Assembly (NCBI GenBank): GCA_024688885.1
Contig: JAILDV010000057.1
Span: forward strand, 1 to 64,000
Reading direction: 5' to 3'
Source: Bacteroidaceae bacterium
GTDB lineage: Bacteria; Bacteroidota; Bacteroidia; Bacteroidales; Bacteroidaceae
Length of the DNA stretch: 64,000 bases
In this document: piece after piece, positions 17,577-25,997 of the stretch
Position numbering within the stretch: the first letter of the stretch is position 1
Layout: each line of letters begins with the position of its first letter
Position numbers and translations under genes: made by a program
Notes under the pieces: generated by a model
The model's input: the letters and a program-made list of their open reading frames with translations, nothing else
Database searches by the model: none
What the model was told of the DNA's origin: nothing

Positions 17577-17612
17577 GAAAGGGGCTTGGCAATGCATCGC
17601 CAAGCCCCTTTC
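17577..17612. terminator. bidirectional terminator between nspC and the outer-membrane barrel gene
   Basis: Perfect 14-bp stem GAAAGGGGCTTGGC/GCCAAGCCCCTTTC with an 8-nt loop between convergent genes. The minus-strand exit is T-rich (GTGTTTTTCTTTTG), so it serves best for the gene at 17642. Confidence 0.8.
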
Positions 17613-17641
17613 TGCTATCAAAAGAAATGAAAAAATGATTG

Positions 17642-20575
17642 TCAGAATCTTCCGCCTCCTCCGAAGCCGCCGCCCCCACCGAAGCCGCCGCCTCCTCCGA
17701 AGCCACCTCCGCCACCGAAGCCTCCGCCACCAAAATCGCCTCCTCCGAAGCCGCGCATTTCGCGAAGGTCACGACGTGCTGAAGCAGAGCCAAACAAGTT
17801 GAATCTCCAGATGAAATGTGCCATGACATAGCTGTAAATGGCGTTGGTTTCACGGTCGGAGCGTGATTCGGCAGAGATGTTACGGCTAATGTTGCTGCGA
17901 CGGTTGAGAATATCTCGAGCCTCAATGGAGATGGTAGCCTGCTTCCTGTAGAGGAATCGGTAGCTAATCTGTGCATTCCAAATGAGTTCGTTGGTGTTCA
18001 TCTCAGCGGACGAATAACCACGACGAGAACTCATGTTAATGTCAGTGGAGAATCCGAAGCCATTGTTGAAGTTACCTGTAGAGGAAAGACCGTAGTTGAA
18101 GTTGTAGGTGTCCTGATTGCCCGTTTCAACCATGCGGTTCTTGGTTTTGTTGTAGTTGAAGTTTCCGTTAGCACGGATGTCGAAGTTGTTCAACCGCAAA
18201 GTGATGCTCAAACGTTCGCGGACACTCATGTCCTTGGTGTTGTTCTTGAATGTCTCCTGATTCTGATAGAGGTAACTGACGCGGTTGTTGAAAGAGAGGT
18301 CGGTGCTAGCATTCATGGAAAGCTTACTCCAGAATAATGGTGTATTGAAACCGATTGTTCCATTGATGTTCCAGTTTCCGTTGATATTCTCTGGGCGTGA
18401 ACGCTGTCCACCCGTCACTTCATTGTATTCTGTGCGTTGCGCGATACTGTTGCGTGTAGTACCGTATGAGAAACTACTGTTAATACTCTGCTGGGTTGCT
18501 TGGAAATAGTTGTTGTAGTCGAGATTGAAGTTGTGGGTGAACGACGGTTTCAGGTTTGGATTACCCTCTCGGATATTGAGGGGGTTACTGTTGTCGGTGA
18601 GTGTGAAGAGGTCGGTCATCTCTGGCTGGCTGGTGTTGCCTCGATATGTGAAACGCAAGGTCTGCTGGCGACTGAATCGAAGGCGGGCGTTCAACGTAGG
18701 AGAGACACGGGAGATGTTACGGCTGGCAATGGTGTCGAGTCCTTGATATTGGTAAATCATCTTCTGGTTCTGTGCTTCGATGCGCACACCTGCACTGATG
18801 TTGAGGAGCGAAGTGATGTATCGCAAAGAGAACTCGAGGTTGTGAGTCTTGTTGATGTTGTCAGTGTAACGGGAAAGGGAATCGCTTAAAAAGTCCTGAT
18901 AGTAGGGGGGCAACGATCCGTAACGTTCGTAATAGTCCCAAATTTCCTGACCTTTTTCGTCATCCTTGGCAAAATCGTAGGTCTGTCCATCGGAATGACG
19001 CTTGGAATATTGGTAATTATAGTTTGCTTGAGCAATGAGGTTGCGGAGAATAGGCTCTGAGTAAGTAAGTCCTACACTGTAGTTCTTGTTGTCAGATGGG
19101 TTGTTGCGCAGACGGAAAGTGAGGTCTTCGCGCCCGTTCTGTTGGTAGTAAGTGATATTGCTCCAGTTATAGTTTTTATTTTTGTTCTCACTAAGGGTTC
19201 CGTTGGCACGAATGCTGACATTACGTCCGTTGCTGCCCGTAACGGCAGAAGGACCAAACCATGGGCCACCACCCAAACGACGGTTTAACAAGAGATTGCC
19301 GCTTAGGTTGTAATTGTCGCCATCGCTCCAGTTAGAGGACTCGTTGAAGTTTACTTTGATGTCATCCGTGATACGGTCATGTTGACCGAGCGGGTCGGTC
19401 ACGCCATTTTGGTATGGATCGTTGTTAAACGTGGCTGACGAACTGCCAGATGAACTCTTCGTCTTGCCGGTGGAGATACGGGGCTGGAATTGGAGGGTGG
19501 TAAGAGAATCGATCCTCCACTCGATGCGGAAGTCACTGTTGAAATTGTTATTGCGATTTCTGCTGCTGTTAAGACTGTTGCTGTAAGAGGCGGCACGAAC
19601 GAAGTTTTGGTTGCTGCTTTTGGTGTAGGAGTGGCTCTTGTTATAGTTGAAACGGAAATTTCCTCCAAATTCAAAATTCGGGGTGTCAAAAACCAATCTT
19701 CCACCAATTTGTCGTGCTGTGGCATTACCATTACTGCCTGTATTGTTCTGCGATCCCAGCACATTTCCCTGCATGGTATCAGAGAAACGGTTGATCATAA
19801 ATCTACCCGAATAGAGTTTCTCCGTGCCATAACCCGCATCTAAGTTTCCAAACCATCCTTGTTGGAATCCTTTCTTGATAGTCAGGTCAAGCACGGTCTC
19901 TTCTTCGCCGTCATCAATGCCTGTGATACGGCTGAAGTCAGACTGTCTGTCGTAGGTCTTCACCTTGTCCACAATCTCTGCGGGCAGATTCTTCATGGAC
20001 ATATTTTGGTCATTTCCAAAGAACTCCTTGCCACCTACAAGGATTCTTCTGACGGTCTTTCCATTCACCTTGATGGTGCCATCTTCTACTGTTACGCCTG
20101 GTAGTTTCTTGATGAGGTCTTCCAACACGCTGCCTTCTGGTACTTTGAATGCATCGGCATTGAAGATGAGGGTGTCATCCTTCATCTCCATTTCTTTCAG
20201 CTCACCCGTCACCACAGCCTGAGTTAGTTGGATGCTGCTCTGGGTCATCATGATGGTGCCAATGGCTTGTTTGCCCTTGGTATCCTTACGTTTCACGGAA
20301 ATGGCACGATAGAAGTCGTTGTAGCCGACGTAAGAGACTTTTAGGATGTAGTTGCCGTCTCTCACGCTCTTTACAGAGAAAGTTCCGTCTTTTGTGGTGG
20401 CGTTACCAGCCACCAAACGTGTCGTGTCTGTACTCATGATTCTAACGGTACTGGCAATCAATGCCTCACCGGTTTCGCTGTCAATCACCTTACCCGTCAG
20501 GGTGGATTGCGCATAGGATACGATTGTAGCAATCGATAGACTTAAAAAAAGAATAGTTCTTTTGGAAAATGCCAT
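17642..20575 (-). CDS. outer-membrane beta-barrel protein with carboxypeptidase-regulatory-like domain and Gly/Phe-rich tail
   Basis: 977 residues from ATG 20575, the codon that opens a proper signal peptide (SPase I site SYA|Q); the frame continues 33 codons upstream without one. Residues about 24-100 form a CarboxypepD_reg-like Ig fold (LTGKVIDSETGEALIAST), then a plug-like region (LEDLIKKLPGV), then a long barrel rich in aromatic strands, as in TonB-dependent-receptor-like OMP_b-brl_3 proteins. The final 38 or so residues are repeats of GGGGGF ending in RF. No TonB box was identified. Substrate unknown. Confidence 0.8.
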   Translation of the reverse strand: MAFSKRTILFLSLSIATIVSYAQSTLTGKVIDSETGEALIASTVRIMSTDTTRLVAGNATTKDGTFSVKSVRDGNYILKVSYVGYNDFYRAISVKRKDTKGKQAIGTIMMTQSSIQLTQAVVTGELKEMEMKDDTLIFNADAFKVPEGSVLEDLIKKLPGVTVEDGTIKVNGKTVRRILVGGKEFFGNDQNMSMKNLPAEIVDKVKTYDRQSDFSRITGIDDGEEETVLDLTIKKGFQQGWFGNLDAGYGTEKLYSGRFMINRFSDTMQGNVLGSQNNTGSNGNATARQIGGRLVFDTPNFEFGGNFRFNYNKSHSYTKSSNQNFVRAASYSNSLNSSRNRNNNFNSDFRIEWRIDSLTTLQFQPRISTGKTKSSSGSSSATFNNDPYQNGVTDPLGQHDRITDDIKVNFNESSNWSDGDNYNLSGNLLLNRRLGGGPWFGPSAVTGSNGRNVSIRANGTLSENKNKNYNWSNITYYQQNGREDLTFRLRNNPSDNKNYSVGLTYSEPILRNLIAQANYNYQYSKRHSDGQTYDFAKDDEKGQEIWDYYERYGSLPPYYQDFLSDSLSRYTDNINKTHNLEFSLRYITSLLNISAGVRIEAQNQKMIYQYQGLDTIASRNISRVSPTLNARLRFSRQQTLRFTYRGNTSQPEMTDLFTLTDNSNPLNIREGNPNLKPSFTHNFNLDYNNYFQATQQSINSSFSYGTTRNSIAQRTEYNEVTGGQRSRPENINGNWNINGTIGFNTPLFWSKLSMNASTDLSFNNRVSYLYQNQETFKNNTKDMSVRERLSITLRLNNFDIRANGNFNYNKTKNRMVETGNQDTYNFNYGLSSTGNFNNGFGFSTDINMSSRRGYSSAEMNTNELIWNAQISYRFLYRKQATISIEARDILNRRSNISRNISAESRSDRETNAIYSYVMAHFIWRFNLFGSASARRDLREMRGFGGGDFGGGGFGGGGGFGGGGGFGGGGGFGGGGRF

Positions 20576-20672
20576 GTTAGTTAGCTTTGTTTTTTGTTTG
20601 TTTTGGTTTTGGTTTGCGTTATATATGACCATGTTAGCCCCTAAAAGTTTAATGGAGGGGCGGGAAAAGTAC

Positions 20673-20707
20673 AAAAAAAGAAGAGAGCTTCAAGTGAAAC
20701 TCTCTTC
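20673..20707 (-). terminator. tRNA-Asp operon terminator
   Basis: Stem GAAGAGAG/CTCTCTTC with a 12-nt loop, then seven T on the minus strand, just downstream of the first tRNA-Asp gene. Confidence 0.8.
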
Positions 20708-20716
20708 AAGGAAAGA

Positions 20717-20793
20717 TGGCGGTGCGTACGAGACTCGAACTCGTGACCCCATGCGTGACAGGCATGTATTCTAACCTACTGAACTAACGCACC
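20717..20793 (-). tRNA. tRNA-Asp (GTC), CCA encoded
   Basis: Acceptor GGTGCGT/ACGCACC, anticodon GTC in loop CTGTCAC, T-loop GTTCGAGTC, discriminator G and an encoded CCA. Identical in the body to the copy at 20841. Confidence 0.95.
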
Positions 20794-20840
20794 ATTGTTT
20801 CCATTTTGATTTATAGACCTCAGAAAACTATTGGTCTTTG

Positions 20841-20914
20841 CGGTGCGTACGAGACTCGAACTCGTGACCCCATGCGTGACAGGCATGTATTCTAACCTAC
20901 TGAACTAACGCACC
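20841..20914 (-). tRNA. tRNA-Asp (GTC), second copy
   Basis: Same body sequence as the copy at 20717; the 3' end continues GCAAAG, so CCA is not encoded. Both copies share the promoter at 20957-20987 and the terminator at 20673-20707. Confidence 0.95.
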
Positions 20915-20956
20915 AATTTGTTCTGTTTTTGGAACCACTGTTCCCGTTAGCGAGTG

Positions 20957-20987
20957 CAAAGGTACGACATTTTGCGAAACTGACAAA
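20957..20987 (-). promoter_or_regulatory. tRNA-Asp operon promoter
   Basis: Minus strand TTTG (20984-20987), 19-bp spacer, TACCTTTG (20957-20964). Confidence 0.75.
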
Positions 20988-21154
20988 GAAAAACCGATTT
21001 TTTTTCATTGTAAACGAAAAAACTCTTTTTCTGCCAAAGTGGATATGGTGTGACGTCTTGCATTTGTGAACTGTTTCCCTCCTTTTGCACGACAATAAAA
21101 GTTAAAACTTTGGGTTTTACCATTTATTATATATGTGTATTCTGTATTTTTTTG

Positions 21155-21162
21155 TACCTTTG
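21155..21162 (+). promoter_or_regulatory. promoter of the PPIase/OstA operon
   Basis: TACCTTTG, 31 bp before the ATG at 21194. The open frame that runs upstream to 21050 crosses this box and therefore cannot be coding. Confidence 0.65.
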
Positions 21163-21193
21163 CAGTCAAATTTGTCAAATACGAAAAGTACAA

Positions 21194-22627
21194 ATGAAAA
21201 AGATAGCATTTTTTGCAACTACTCTGATGATGGGTCTATCGGCTGTGGCACAGACGGCAGACCCTGTTATTATGCGCATCAATGGCACAAACATCACAAG
21301 GAGTGAGTTTGAGTATTCATACAACAAGAATAATTCTGACGGTGTGCTGGACAAGAAGACCGTGGAGGAATATGTACCTTTGTATGTCGATTTTAAGTTG
21401 AAGGTGGCGGAAGCTGAAAGCCAACGGATTGACACGTTGGGCTCTATCCGTAAGGAATTGGATGGTTACAAGGAGCAAATGGTCGTTCCGACTATTGTGG
21501 ATTCTGCTTATATAGAGCGTGAGGCACGCAAGACGTATGACAATACGGCAGCCCGGTATGAAGGTCAGGACTTGCTGACGGCAAGCCACATCTTGGTGCT
21601 GATGCGTCAAGATGCGACAACGGAACAGCAGACAACGGCAAAACTACGCATTGACAGCATATACAACGTGTTAAAAGCCGTGCCGAAAGAAGAACTGGCA
21701 AAACGGTTTGCGGACCTCGCCAAAGAGAAGAGCGATGATAAAGGTTCTGCTCAGCGTGGCGGTGCATTGGGACAGTTTGGTAAAGGCATGATGATTCCGG
21801 ACTTTGAGAATGCTGCTTATGCATTGAAGGCGGGTGAGATGTCTGCACCAGTGAAGAGCACGGTGGGTTGGCACATCATCTATATGGAGGACAGACATCC
21901 ATTTGAATCATACGAGTATCATCATGCCAATATCATTAAGTTCTTGGAACAGCGTGGCATCAAAGAGGCATCGGCGAATGCATATCTCGATTCGGTGGCG
22001 AACGAACGTCGTATTACAAGAGCTGAATTGGTGGACGAACTCCACAAGCAGATGATGGAGAAGGATGCGGAACTGAAGAATTTGTCACAGGAATATTATG
22101 ACGGCACCTTGATGTATGAGGTGACGAAAAAAGATGTATGGGACAAGGCGCAGCAGAATACGACTGGTCAGGAATCCTATTTTAAGGCTCATAAGAAGGA
22201 CTATGCTTGGGATGCACCCCGATTCTGCGGCATCGTGATTCATACGAAGGATGCTGCTACCATGGCGAAAGTGAAGAAACTGCTAAAGGGTGTGGATGAA
22301 GAAGATTTGGCAAAGAAGGCTGTATCGCTGAACAACGACTCTGTGAGATTGGTTCGTGTGGAGCGTGGCATTTTCAAGCAAGGAGATAATCAGAATGTGG
22401 ACAAATTAGCGTTTAAGCAGAAAAATCCCCTGAAACCGATGGATGGTTATCCAGAAACAGCTATTTGGGGCAAGGTGGTTAAGGCTCCTCGTACGATGAA
22501 GGACGTGAAGGGACAGGTGGTAACTGACTATCAGAACACACAAGAGAAATTGTGGGTGGAAGGATTGAGAAAGAAGTTTGCAGTGGAGGTGTATGATGAT
22601 GTGGTTAAGACGGTAAATAGACATTGA
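21194..22627 (+). CDS. periplasmic parvulin-type peptidyl-prolyl isomerase
   Basis: 477 residues from ATG 21194. Signal peptide with SPase I site AVA|Q at about residue 19; an N-terminal SurA-like helical region (INGTNITRSEFEYSYNK); a PpiC/parvulin domain at about 120-225 (TASHILVLMRQD, GGALGQFGKGMMIPDFENA, VGWHIIYMEDR); then an alpha-rich C-terminal region. It probably catalyses proline isomerisation and helps fold outer-membrane proteins in the periplasm. First gene of a run with the SurA-like gene (one-base gap), the OstA-like gene, a membrane protein and mutL. Confidence 0.88.
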   Translation: MKKIAFFATTLMMGLSAVAQTADPVIMRINGTNITRSEFEYSYNKNNSDGVLDKKTVEEYVPLYVDFKLKVAEAESQRIDTLGSIRKELDGYKEQMVVPTIVDSAYIEREARKTYDNTAARYEGQDLLTASHILVLMRQDATTEQQTTAKLRIDSIYNVLKAVPKEELAKRFADLAKEKSDDKGSAQRGGALGQFGKGMMIPDFENAAYALKAGEMSAPVKSTVGWHIIYMEDRHPFESYEYHHANIIKFLEQRGIKEASANAYLDSVANERRITRAELVDELHKQMMEKDAELKNLSQEYYDGTLMYEVTKKDVWDKAQQNTTGQESYFKAHKKDYAWDAPRFCGIVIHTKDAATMAKVKKLLKGVDEEDLAKKAVSLNNDSVRLVRVERGIFKQGDNQNVDKLAFKQKNPLKPMDGYPETAIWGKVVKAPRTMKDVKGQVVTDYQNTQEKLWVEGLRKKFAVEVYDDVVKTVNRH

Positions 22628-22628
22628 T

Positions 22629-23981
22629 ATGGATATTCGGAATATTTTGATAGGCATGCTTGCCACTTGCTCATTGATGGCATCTGCGCAGGAGCGGAAG
22701 GACGTGATTGACGAAGTGATATGGGTGGTTGGTGATGAGGCCATCCTGAAGTCGGATGTGGAGAATGCCCGTATGGAATACTTACAGCAGGGACAGCGCT
22801 TTGAAGGCGACCCGTATTGTGTGATTCCAGAACAACTGGCAGTGCAGAAACTATTCCTGCATCAGGCAGCCATTGACTCAGTGACTGTATCGGATGCGGA
22901 TGTGTTTCAGGAGGTGGATATGAGGCTGAATGCCGTGTTGCTGGATTTTGGCTCGCGAGAGAAACTGGAGGAATATGCGCGTAAAAGCCTGACTCAGATT
23001 CGTGAACAGATGTTCAATTCGTATAAGGACAAGAAGATGGTGGAGAGGGTGCAGAGGAATCTTGTTGAGAATGTGAAAGTGACACCAGCGCAGGTGCGTC
23101 GTTATTTCAAGGACATGCCAGAAGATAGCATTCCGTTCATTCCGACGAAAGTGGAGTGCCAGATTATCACGCGTGAACCCGTGATTCCGATTGAAGAGAT
23201 TGAACATGTGAAGGATGACCTGCGTAGCTATACAGAACGAATTAATAATGGAAGTGCACAGTTTTCGACTCTGGCATTGCTCTACTCAGAGGACAAGTTG
23301 TCCGCTCAGCAGGGTGGTGAGTTGGGTTTTGCCGGCCGAGGCAGTTATGTGCCTGAGTTTTCAAATGTGGCATTCAACTTGACGGATCCAAAGGCTGTGT
23401 CGAAGATTGTGGAGACGGAATTCGGTTTCCATATCATTCAGCTGATTGAAAAGCGTGGTGATATGATCAATTGCCGTCATATCCTGCGCAAGCCCCGTGT
23501 GTCGACGGAGGCCTTGCAAAAGTGCGTAAATGATTTGGATTCGATTGCAGCTGAGATTAACAAGGGATTGTATACCTTTGATGAATGTGTGTCGGTAGTG
23601 TCGTATGACAAAGACACTCGTAACAACTATGGTTTGTTGTTCGATAAGGAGACTGGATTGTCAAAATATGAGATGAAAGACCTCCCTACGGAGGTGGCTC
23701 GTACCGTGGCAGGCATGAAGGTGGGAGAAATCTCAAGACCTTTCATTATGGTGAACAGCAAAGGCAAGGAAGTTGTGGCAATTGTGAAACTGAAGAATAG
23801 GGTGAATGGACACCGTGCCACGATGGCAGAGGATTATCAGGAACTGCAGAATGTGGTGATGAATAAACTATGCGATGAGAAATTGGAGCAGTGGATTCGT
23901 GACAAACAGAAAACAACTTATATCCATATCAATGAGGATTGGCAGAACTGTGAGTTCCAATATTCTGGATGGATTAAGTGA
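22629..23981 (+). CDS. SurA-like chaperone with two parvulin domains
   Basis: 450 residues. Signal peptide with site ASA|Q at about residue 20, a SurA_N-like segment (IDEVIWVVGDEAILKSDVEN) and two PpiC-like domains: about 175-280 (GGELGFAGRGSYVPEFSNVA, FGFHIIQLIEKRG) and about 280-385 (INCRHILRKPRVS, VGEISRPF). The second copy lacks the usual GG-LG signature and may be catalytically weak. Likely periplasmic chaperone for outer-membrane barrels. Its TGA is followed immediately by one TTGACAG repeat before the next gene. Confidence 0.88.
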   Translation: MDIRNILIGMLATCSLMASAQERKDVIDEVIWVVGDEAILKSDVENARMEYLQQGQRFEGDPYCVIPEQLAVQKLFLHQAAIDSVTVSDADVFQEVDMRLNAVLLDFGSREKLEEYARKSLTQIREQMFNSYKDKKMVERVQRNLVENVKVTPAQVRRYFKDMPEDSIPFIPTKVECQIITREPVIPIEEIEHVKDDLRSYTERINNGSAQFSTLALLYSEDKLSAQQGGELGFAGRGSYVPEFSNVAFNLTDPKAVSKIVETEFGFHIIQLIEKRGDMINCRHILRKPRVSTEALQKCVNDLDSIAAEINKGLYTFDECVSVVSYDKDTRNNYGLLFDKETGLSKYEMKDLPTEVARTVAGMKVGEISRPFIMVNSKGKEVVAIVKLKNRVNGHRATMAEDYQELQNVVMNKLCDEKLEQWIRDKQKTTYIHINEDWQNCEFQYSGWIK

Positions 23982-24002
23982 TAGTTGACAGTTGAATGTT
24001 CT

Positions 24003-25634
24003 ATGCAGAAGGGTGGTGCGAATACACGTGTGAGACTGCTGGTCGGAGGCTTGTGTCTGTCGGCCATTGGCACACTCTTTGCTGTGCATCCCGATGGGGA
24101 ACCTCGTAAGAAATCGAGTGAAGAGGTGAAACTGATTCACAGCGATGTGCTCTACAAGAACCAGATGGATGTGCGTGCCGATGTGCTGGTGGGACATGTG
24201 AAGCTGTACCATGATGGTATGTACCTCGATTGTGACAGTGCACGCTTCTATAAGGATGATAACACCTTCAATGCGTATGGGCATGTGAAAATGGTGCAGG
24301 GAGACACGTTGACACTGACCAGTGACACCTTGCTGTATAATGGTCCGATGATGCAGGCGCATGCACAGGGTCATGCTGTGCTGACACATCGGAAAACCAA
24401 GTTGGTGACTGATATTATTGATTATGACCGGTTGGAGGGCGTAGGGTTCTATCCACGGCATGGCACACTTTATGATGGGGATAATGTGCTAAATTCCGAC
24501 TATGGACAATATACGCCAGCCTTGAATGAGGCAATCTTTAAGGACAATGTTGTGCTTGAGAACCCGAAGTTTGACTTGAAGACGAATGAGTTGTATTATT
24601 ACGCGGATACGAAGGTGGCAAGGATTGTTTCTGAAACCAATATCATTTCGTCGGACAGCACTTTCGTGTATGCCTTGCGTGGCGATTATAACACACAGAC
24701 GGGAGAGGCAAACTTGATGGATCGGTCGCATGTGTATAAGGATATGCGTGACATTGTGGGGGACAGCCTCTTTTTTGATGATGAGACGGGGGTGAGCGAG
24801 GCTTTTGGCGATGTGGTGCTGATAGATGTGGAGAACAAGTGTATGTTGACGGGTGACTATTGTCGTTATGAAGATAAGACAGGCATGGCACTGGCTACGG
24901 ACAATGCTGTGTGTTATGAGTTCTCAGAGGGAGATACCCTTTATGTTCATGGTGACACGTTGAAGATGGTGAGTTACAACCAGAAGACGGATTCTGTGTA
25001 CCGTGATTTATTCGCTTATCATAAGGTAAGGATGTTCAGAAAGGACTTTCAGGGTGTGTGTGATTCGTTGGTGTCACATGAAAGAGATTCCTGCACGTAT
25101 CTGTATGGACAGCCTATCCTTTGGAATGAGGGTCAACAGGTGTTTGGTGAGGAAATTCGTGTGTATAACAATGATAGTACGGTGGAGTGGATTCATATCA
25201 TCAACCAGGCAATGACCATCGAACAAGTGGATTCTGTGTCGTATAATCAGGTTGCGGCGAAGGAAATGTTCTGCTATTTTGTGGATGGCGTGATAGAGCA
25301 TAACAATGCGAAGGGAAATGTGTATGTAGTCTATTTTATGGAAGAGGATGATGGCAGCCGTATTGGCATGAATTATACGGAAACGCCAGAACTGAATCTC
25401 TTTATGGTGGATAAGAAAGTGAACAAGATATGGATGTCCACGCCTTCCGGAGTGATGTATCCTCCTTTCGCTATTCCTGAGGACAGACGGTATTTGACGG
25501 GATTCGCATGGTTTGACTATATCCGTCCGAAAAACAAGGATGATATCTTCGGCTGGAGAGGCAAGAAGAAAGAACAGGAACTGAAGAAAACGGAACGACG
25601 GGCTGTCCCGAAACAACATTTGGAGAATTTGTAG
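24003..25634 (+). CDS. OstA/LptA-like LPS transport protein
   Basis: 543 residues from ATG 24003; a TTG at 23985 lies inside a TTGACAG repeat and is rejected as start. A hydrophobic export signal (VRLLVGGLCLSAIGTLFA) is followed by repeated OstA_N-like strands: VRADVLVGHVKLYHDGMYLD, FNAYGHVKMVQGDTLTLTSD, and later DNVVLEN, FGDVVLIDVEN. OstA/LptA domains carry LPS across the periplasm. It is much longer than LptA and lacks an obvious LptD barrel at the C-terminus, which is Lys-rich. Location between chaperones and mutL fits envelope biogenesis. Confidence 0.78.
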   Translation: MQKGGANTRVRLLVGGLCLSAIGTLFAVHPDGEPRKKSSEEVKLIHSDVLYKNQMDVRADVLVGHVKLYHDGMYLDCDSARFYKDDNTFNAYGHVKMVQGDTLTLTSDTLLYNGPMMQAHAQGHAVLTHRKTKLVTDIIDYDRLEGVGFYPRHGTLYDGDNVLNSDYGQYTPALNEAIFKDNVVLENPKFDLKTNELYYYADTKVARIVSETNIISSDSTFVYALRGDYNTQTGEANLMDRSHVYKDMRDIVGDSLFFDDETGVSEAFGDVVLIDVENKCMLTGDYCRYEDKTGMALATDNAVCYEFSEGDTLYVHGDTLKMVSYNQKTDSVYRDLFAYHKVRMFRKDFQGVCDSLVSHERDSCTYLYGQPILWNEGQQVFGEEIRVYNNDSTVEWIHIINQAMTIEQVDSVSYNQVAAKEMFCYFVDGVIEHNNAKGNVYVVYFMEEDDGSRIGMNYTETPELNLFMVDKKVNKIWMSTPSGVMYPPFAIPEDRRYLTGFAWFDYIRPKNKDDIFGWRGKKKEQELKKTERRAVPKQHLENL

Positions 25635-25673
25635 GGTTTCAACAGTTTACACATATTATATATATAATAATAT

Positions 25674-25970
25674 ATGGGAATGTTTACAACACGGAAACCT
25701 CGTGGTTTTCATCATAACTATATCTACTACGACCCGAGGAAGGAAAAACTGAAGGAAATAGATGAACGTGCAAAACGTGAGTTGGGGATGCTCCCTCCGA
25801 AAGAATTTTCTCCAGAGGACATCCGTGGAAAGTTTGTGCAGGCGACTAAGCATCTGAAGCGCAGGAAAGAGAGTGGTAAGAAACCTGTGTCGTATGGGGT
25901 GCTGATTGTTGCGATTGTTCTCTTGCTGCTTCTGATGCATTATTTATATACTGGGAAATATTTTTTCTGA
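25674..25970 (+). CDS. small single-pass membrane protein
   Basis: 98 residues: a basic N-terminal segment (TTRKPRGFHHNYIYYDPRKE), a charged middle, and one transmembrane helix at about 74-92 (YGVLIVAIVLLLLLMHYLY) ending in KYFF. The first ATG is used; a second at codon 3 is equally possible. No known domain. Its place between the OstA-like gene and mutL suggests cotranscription. Confidence 0.7.
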   Translation: MGMFTTRKPRGFHHNYIYYDPRKEKLKEIDERAKRELGMLPPKEFSPEDIRGKFVQATKHLKRRKESGKKPVSYGVLIVAIVLLLLLMHYLYTGKYFF

Positions 25971-25997
25971 CCAATTATTCAATGAAAACAACGAACA

